NCBI GenBank assembly: GCA_022592435.1
Contig: JABYQS010000415.1
Span: 1 to 24,132, forward strand
Length of the DNA: 24,132 bases
Source: Cerioporus squamosus
Taxonomy: Eukaryota; Basidiomycota; Agaricomycetes; Polyporales; Polyporaceae
Direction: 5' to 3'
Every line of letters starts with the position of its first letter. The stretch's first letter is position 1. The translations under genes and the position numbers were made by a program. This document shows, in pieces, positions 19,244-24,132 of the stretch. A model generated the notes under the pieces. The model was given only the letters and a program-made list of their open reading frames with translations. It was not told the origin of the DNA and did no database searches.

Positions 19244-19803
19244 GTCTGTGATAGAACACATAACAACTCAGCATAACACATGCAGGATATTCGATGACCG
19301 ATGAAAGTGGAACGGGTCACAGCTCCTATGTGCGCGACCTGATACTCAATAGTAGGGGTACTTGCTGCAGCGCAACGGGGATAGGAGACGATTGCCAGGC
19401 TGCTGCGAAGTGCAGCGGTCGTGGGTGATCCCCCAGCAGAATTGTTGTGTGCTACTTACTGAAATTCTTATTCCGTTATGCACCCAGGGAATATTGGCGT
19501 TCTCCGTGGTAGAATAGAGCAGTGAAGATGTGGTTAGTGGCCGACCGCGAGCGTCGCAGAGTGATCGGACAAGTGCAACAATCTCCGATACAAAGCCAGT
19601 GCTTGGGAGGTCGCTGAGTTTAAATTAGCGGGGATTACCGAACTTTGACGATGATGTCATACCCGCTCCCAGCCAGGGCTACGCTGGGTTATGAAGTGAG
19701 GTTGGCACACATTTGTCCGCACTCCTACCATTTAACCACATCACATGTTAACCCCGTCCTATCATCTGTAAAGCTTCATATACCACTCCGAACGACGAGC
19801 ATC
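19244..19803. other. Divergent promoter region (SDR2 / 80-aa gene)
   Basis: No gene is seen. A TATA-like CATATACCAC near 19774 lies about 30 nt before the start of the plus-strand small gene, a usual distance for a fungal core promoter. The SDR2 side has no clear TATA box. Confidence 0.4.
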
Positions 19804-20092
19804 ATGTCTGCTGCACCTCAGCGCGATACCCTCACCTCACGACTGTCTTCGACGTTCTGGCTGCTCCTCAATACCCCCATGATACCCCCCGAAGACCAGG
19901 CCGAGTCGAAGCCGGTACAGATGGTGGATTTCTCTGATACACACGAGACACACACTCGTGAGATGACGGTATGTCTTGCTCTTTCAGCTGGGGAAGGTGC
20001 GAGTCGGCTGACAGGTGGCGTCGATGTGGCAGAGGTCTAGCATGGACAGTCACGCCACCGAGGCCTCTGACGCATCTGCACACTCTACATGA
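19804..20092 (+). CDS. Small uncharacterised protein (two exons, 80 aa)
   Basis: Exon 1 is 19804-19968 and exon 2 is 20015-20092, with a 46-nt intron (GTATGT...TGACAG) falling between codons. Without splicing the frame still ends at 20040, giving a different C-terminus. The protein starts MSAAPQRDTLTSRLSSTFWLL, has an acidic, His- and Thr-rich middle (DFSDTHETHTREMT) and ends in a Ser/Ala/Asp-rich tail (SHATEASDASAHST). The short hydrophobic patch STFWLLLNTP is too short for a confident membrane span. I do not recognise it. The TATA-like box 30 nt upstream, the clean start context (CATCATGTC) and the good splice sites favour a real gene. Its neighbour is SDR2, transcribed divergently. Confidence 0.5.
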
Positions 20093-21674
20093 ACATAAAT
20101 GATCCATGTGAGTCTTCGATCTGCTGTCTAGGTCTCTGGAGCGCAATATTGAGGCTCACCCCCTTGTCAGGCGTTCATTTCACGAACGTCCCCTCACTCT
20201 TGGCATCTCTGGCTTGCTTGCATCTCCCTCATATTTTGTCCCAGGTCTCATGCGCGCATACACTGTCATTTGTAGCATAGTAGCATCTCCTTACATGCAC
20301 CATCTGATATACCTGTACTACGATGTAATCCTCTGTAATCTCAATGTCTGCTTTGCTTTTGCTACATCTCCCCCCACCCTGTTCCTAGCCCCATCACCGA
20401 AACCGACTGCATTGAACGACATTGTTCTCGCAAATAGCTGTATCAGCTGCTAAAGAAGACAGTACCAAGCACAACTACTCCCACCGGGATCGCGCCACGA
20501 ACCATCTCTCGTCTCCCGTGTCTCAGTAGTGTCTCAGCTCCCGCGCACCAAATGTCGGAACCAGCGCTCATATAGGTTAGGATTTTCTTCTAGTTGTTGA
20601 CTTGGCTATCTATTCACTGAACGTCGAATCCATACAGGCTTTGCCCTTTCGTCAACCAGGAAGCCCGACGACTGTCGTGCATCCTTCTCCTGTATTCTCT
20701 CACTTTTGTCAGTGATAACTGCGCTTGCACGCCGCTCTAACTGGCCGATCGGTCTTCTCGGGGTGATTGACGTCGACCTTTTCGAACTATGCAAGTCTTC
20801 CGCCACCCTCCCATGTCCTCGAATCACCCGCTGCCAGCCGCTACCCATATGGATGCGTTCGGACCGCGCAATCTGAGAGACAGGCCGCAGCATGCTGTCA
20901 GTGTTCGTGGTCCCGCATCCAACCAGTCAGGTAGGGTTTCGTCCGCCCAAGCAGCATGTTCGTCAGGGCCATGGTGAGAGTCCAGCGATTGTAGTGTCTA
21001 ATCTTACCGTCGTTTGCTGTAACTTAGGTTCAGGGCAGGGCAGGCGACCATCCTGCCCGTAGACCTCCGTCAGCGTTCTCTGCCCGCAGAAGGCCATCTG
21101 CGGTTCTCATGCGAAGTAAACTCACTGTCCGCGTGGTACGGTCTGCCCACGATACTCCTTGAAGGTGCATCTTCAGTGCCTCTTGTAAGTCGACTGGGTT
21201 CGTCCTGGCGTTTACGACGAACTCGTGAGCTGATTGCCGCTTCGGCTAGATAACAGCAACTTGTCTGATTTTTATGGCTCGCGCCCAGGTCGCTGGTCGG
21301 CTTCCTCTTTTTGTTTGCATCACACCACGGTGATTCCTTCCAAGTACTGTCTCTGAACCGCATGGCTTACCAAAAACACGAGCGTCACAACGGGGAATGT
21401 ACCACAGGAGAAGGAAGCGCGAGAAGCCTGAAACGACGCCAGATTTACTGGAACGCATTCACATCGCCCAGGACCCTTGTGAGAGTGGAGTTCAAATAGA
21501 AAGAGGCCCGGAAGTAGACCTGCCATTCGCATCGGTCCGGCCGGGGTATTTATGATGGCTTATTTCGAATCGTCGATTGTGTGACGTGCGGTACCTTCGA
21601 GCCTCCTGCTTCCTCCCACCACCATCCCGGTCGTCCCAGTCCCGAGCACGGAGCCATCCTCACTGCCTTTGAAG
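20093..21674. other. Long region without a supported gene
   Basis: About 1.6 kb with many short open frames on both strands and none with family motifs or consistent exons. Pyrimidine-rich stretches occur at 20160-20420. The frame beginning at 20789 (MQVFRHPPMSSNH...) is proline-rich and stops near 20977. The last 130 nt (pyrimidine-rich with CACCACCATCC) are probably the promoter and 5' UTR of the phosphatase gene. A decayed gene cannot be ruled out. Confidence 0.4.
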
Positions 21675-23468
21675 ATGGCCACCGACGACCAGAGCAAGGT
21701 TCTCGGAATCGTGGTGCTTGCGCGCCATGGTGATCGTCAGGGATTCTACCAGGACCCGGAGACCTACACCGCGTCTGCGACGGCTATCACACCTCTGGGA
21801 GAGGTGCAATTTCTTGTCACAGACCCACGTTCGCATATCTAACTAACTGCTTTTTCTACAGCAACAAGAGTTCCAGCTTGGGGGCCTGATCCGCTCGCGG
21901 TATCTCAACTCATCCTCGACCTCGTTCGTCTCGGGGATCTCGAACACCAGCTCCATCTTCGTCCAGAACCAAGTCGCAGTCCGGGCGGACGCTGGTGGAG
22001 AGGGTGGAGTTATCTTCGACAGTGCCGTTGCCCTGGCTCAGGGCTTGTGGCCGCCGACGCCGCTCGCGAGTACGACTCTCGCCGACGGATCGACCATCAC
22101 CAGTCCTTTGGGCGGGTACCAGTACATTCCGAGTAAGCCTATCATGGAACACTGCGCGAGTTTTGTGCTCACGATGTCCGACAGTTGAGTCCGTGGAGCC
22201 GAACGAGGATGTGTCGCTCGAGGGCTACACTTCGTGTAACGTGAGCTGCAGCTTAGACTGGTTGCTCTACATGTGTATGCTGACATCTGCGTGCCAGACA
22301 TTTGATGACCACACGTCTGCTTTCTATGCCTCCGCTGAGTTTCAGAACAAGCAAGGCCTGGTTTCTCAGTTCCTGGCAGACCTAAAGCCGTACATGGATG
22401 GCCGCCCCGTCACCCTTGAAAACATGGTAAGATACTCGTGTGTCATTGTTTCTTAGCGCGCTACTAACTGCTCTTCTTGATGTAGTGGGAACGTACGTCT
22501 TGCGGGAACGTGGATGCAATAACGCCCATTTGACGTGAAGGTCATAGATCTTCGACTACATGAACGTGCAATCGATTCATAACGCGACCTTTGCGAAGAA
22601 TCTGCCAGCAACTATCTCGCGCAGGCGCTCGACCTTGCGTCCTGGCACGAGTACAAGTCTTCTCCGACGACGCCTTCGATGGGATTGGGAACAGTGCGTT
22701 CTGGGTGTCAGCTTGCGTCATACCCCAGGAATGCTGATACGTGTGACAGTTGCGTTTCGTGCCATGGTCCCATCGGTGGTTACTGCCATGCAGCGGATCG
22801 CCAATGCGTCTGACCCGCTCAAGCTGCATTACTCGGCCATCGCATACAAGCCCTTCCTTAGCTTGTTCAACATGACTGGGGTCGTTGCAGATGGTGCTCT
22901 CCCGCCTTCAATCGGTGCGTCCCTTTCATACACTTACTCAATGCTCCCGGTTCTCACGAGCGGCTGCAGTGAACTACGCCGCGTCCGTCGTGCTCGAGGT
23001 TCGGCAGCCGGCATCTGCCTCCGAACCCGTAGTTCGTTTCAACTTCAAGAACGGCACAAACGACGACGACTACCGCTCGTACCCGATGCGCTTCCCGGGA
23101 TGGGATGGTTCCGTGGACACGGACGTGCCCCTTTCGACGTTCGTCCGCGCGTTCCAGCCCGCAGGCATCAACACCACCCTCGAGTGGTGCAACGTCTGCC
23201 AGCAAACCGAGGCGCGCGGGTGCGCGGCGCTCTTTGCGGGCAACGGCACTGGGACCTCGGGGCACGCCGTACCTTTGTCGTGCACGATGCGATCTCGCCC
23301 GTAGGTGCGGGATTCTTGGGCGCGGCCTGACGAGTTATCGTGTATGGTCTGGGGCTTGCGATATTGGCGTACCTTGGACTCTTGACGTTTGGGAAGCGGT
23401 CCCGCCCGGCGTCGCGGCCTAAGACTGGGAGGAACGATCACGTGGAGTTGCACTCTTCGGTGGAGTAA
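21675..23468 (+). CDS. Histidine acid phosphatase-like (lysophosphatidic acid phosphatase type), frame-disrupted
   Basis: The exons 21675-21803, 21862-22132, 22185-22240, 22298-22426, from 22548, 22750-22914 and from 22980 have GT-AG introns and consistent frames. The N-terminus has the catalytic RHGxR motif (VVLARHGDRQGFYQ, residues 13-26). Later come FDYMNVQSIHNATF, FRAMVPSVVTAMQ and WCNVCQQTEARGC. The C-terminal HD motif is VVHDAISPVGAGFLGA. Family members are phosphomonoesterases with a phosphohistidine intermediate. Several breaks are visible: one-base losses near 22605-22610 and 22657-22662, a frame change near 23262-23273, and TGA at 23328-23330. After that TGA the same frame continues with a hydrophobic stretch (YGLGLAILAYLGLLTF), then KRSRP and a tail ending SSVE at 23466-23468. 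This implies a type I membrane anchor in the ancestral protein. A small exon near 22488-22495 (W-containing) is possible. It is either a decaying gene or sequence with indel errors. Confidence 0.7.
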
Positions 23469-23857
23469 TTTTGGTGTTGGCATCCGTGAGGCGGCTGTCG
23501 CTTACAAGCGTGGTCCAGACGAACTCCATCACGAAGGAGTCTGCGTAAGTGCTGGGGATGACTGAGTATATGTGATCGGTTCTTAGTGTGACGCTCTGTA
23601 CGACTATTGACGAATATGTTACGCATCCATGAGGCCCGTAACGATCCGGCATGCGTCAAGTCGAGCAGGACTTCTCTATACTACGCACATTGTCAAGATC
23701 ACATCCTGCGTCCGCGTCAAGACCAATCGAGCGGGTACTCGTGCCATGAAATGCGCCCTCGCTCCCCATTAATCTTCGGATTGACTACGGTACGGTCCAT
23801 GTGCTGAATATAAACAGGATATAGAGAAGGGCCCGATCCAGCCAACGTCATCACCTA
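23469..23857. other. Intergenic, convergent
   Basis: It holds the 3' ends of the phosphatase gene and the minus-strand peroxidase tail. Only short frames occur and no gene is supported. Confidence 0.5.
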
Positions 23858-24132
23858 TTAGGCGCACTTCTTAGAAGGACCGACGAACGGTCTGAAGCTG
23901 CTCGTCGTGACCTTTCCGTCCCCGATGTCGGCCGCGATATTTACTGCACCCAACGATGTGGACGAGACGGCCGTCTGTGGCAGCTCCACGGACCAGAGGT
24001 CGTAGGTCGCCGACGCTCCCTTCTGGGTAATTGCTGCATCCGTCGTGTTCACCGTGACGAATTTGCTGGGCCGTTGGGCACGAGGACGTCGTACTCGAGG
24101 TTAGACGCGGGACGGGTTGGCATCATGCGGAC
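23858..24132 (-). pseudogene. C-terminal tail of a second heme-peroxidase-like copy (runs off the window)
   Basis: The minus-strand frame ends at 23858-23860 (FRPFVGPSKKCA). It aligns with the tail of the 4252-5343 copy: FVTVNTTDA against ISVNTMDA, YDLWSVELPQ against YDIWTVQLPD, VNIAADIGDGKVTTSSFRPF against NIAVDVGDQKFTSASFVPF. Further upstream (about 24060-24110) NPSRV is followed by a TAA in frame, while the next frame reads LEYDVLVPNGP. This is where the other copy has SRVYLKSDVFN, so two compensating one-base changes flank a short shifted segment. The remainder of the gene lies outside the window. It may be a pseudogene or carry sequence errors. Confidence 0.5.

Noticed and set aside
20899..20945. 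ACCQCSWSR peptide resembling the start of a Zn2Cys6 transcription factor
   Set aside because: The remaining cysteines and the basic region are missing and no exon context supports it.

Overview
The window looks like a nuclear contig of a filamentous basidiomycete, probably an agaricomycete such as a polypore. The support is the many 46-80 nt GT-AG introns that keep reading frames consistent, a PriA-like Cys-rich secreted protein of a type known from mushrooms, a fungal heme-peroxidase-like tail, and a fungal LINE retrotransposon. No tRNA, rRNA or CRISPR array was seen.

Layout. 1-2367: no supported gene. 2368-3514 (+): an unrecognised four-exon gene. 4252-5343 (+): a broken C-terminal piece of a heme-peroxidase-like gene. 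5618-6005: a long inverted repeat. About 6340-12050 (-): a LINE with ORF1 (coiled coil plus RRM-like end) and a frameshifted ORF2 (AP endonuclease, RNase H-like segment, reverse transcriptase, CCHC finger). 13081-13365: a scrambled remnant of a related LINE, with two reverse-transcriptase pieces in opposite orientation beside four 17-bp tandem repeats. 13665-14063 (-): the RNA polymerase I/III subunit AC19 gene. 15025-16207 (+): a five-exon priA-like gene. 16552-17703 and 18145-19243 (-): two tandem seven-exon short-chain dehydrogenase/reductase (SDR) genes, both reconstructing to 249 aa with every exon length identical. 19804-20092 (+): a two-exon gene for an 80-aa protein. 21675-23468 (+): a multi-exon histidine acid phosphatase gene with several frame breaks and a hidden C-terminal membrane anchor. 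23858-24132 (-): the tail of a second peroxidase-like copy that runs off the window.

The genes do not form an obvious pathway. The host genes that look intact are AC19, priA-like, the SDR pair and the 80-aa gene. The broken ones are the two peroxidase tails, the phosphatase and LINE ORF2, so the region mixes conserved genes with decaying duplicates and transposon debris. I found no convincing new defence or biosynthetic system. The points most worth a second look are the young SDR duplication with a GC-AG intron, the RNase H-like segment placed between endonuclease and reverse transcriptase in the LINE, the scrambled LINE remnant, and the phosphatase anchor behind a stop codon. Splice sites were inferred by eye from consensus, frame and paralog comparison, without transcript data.
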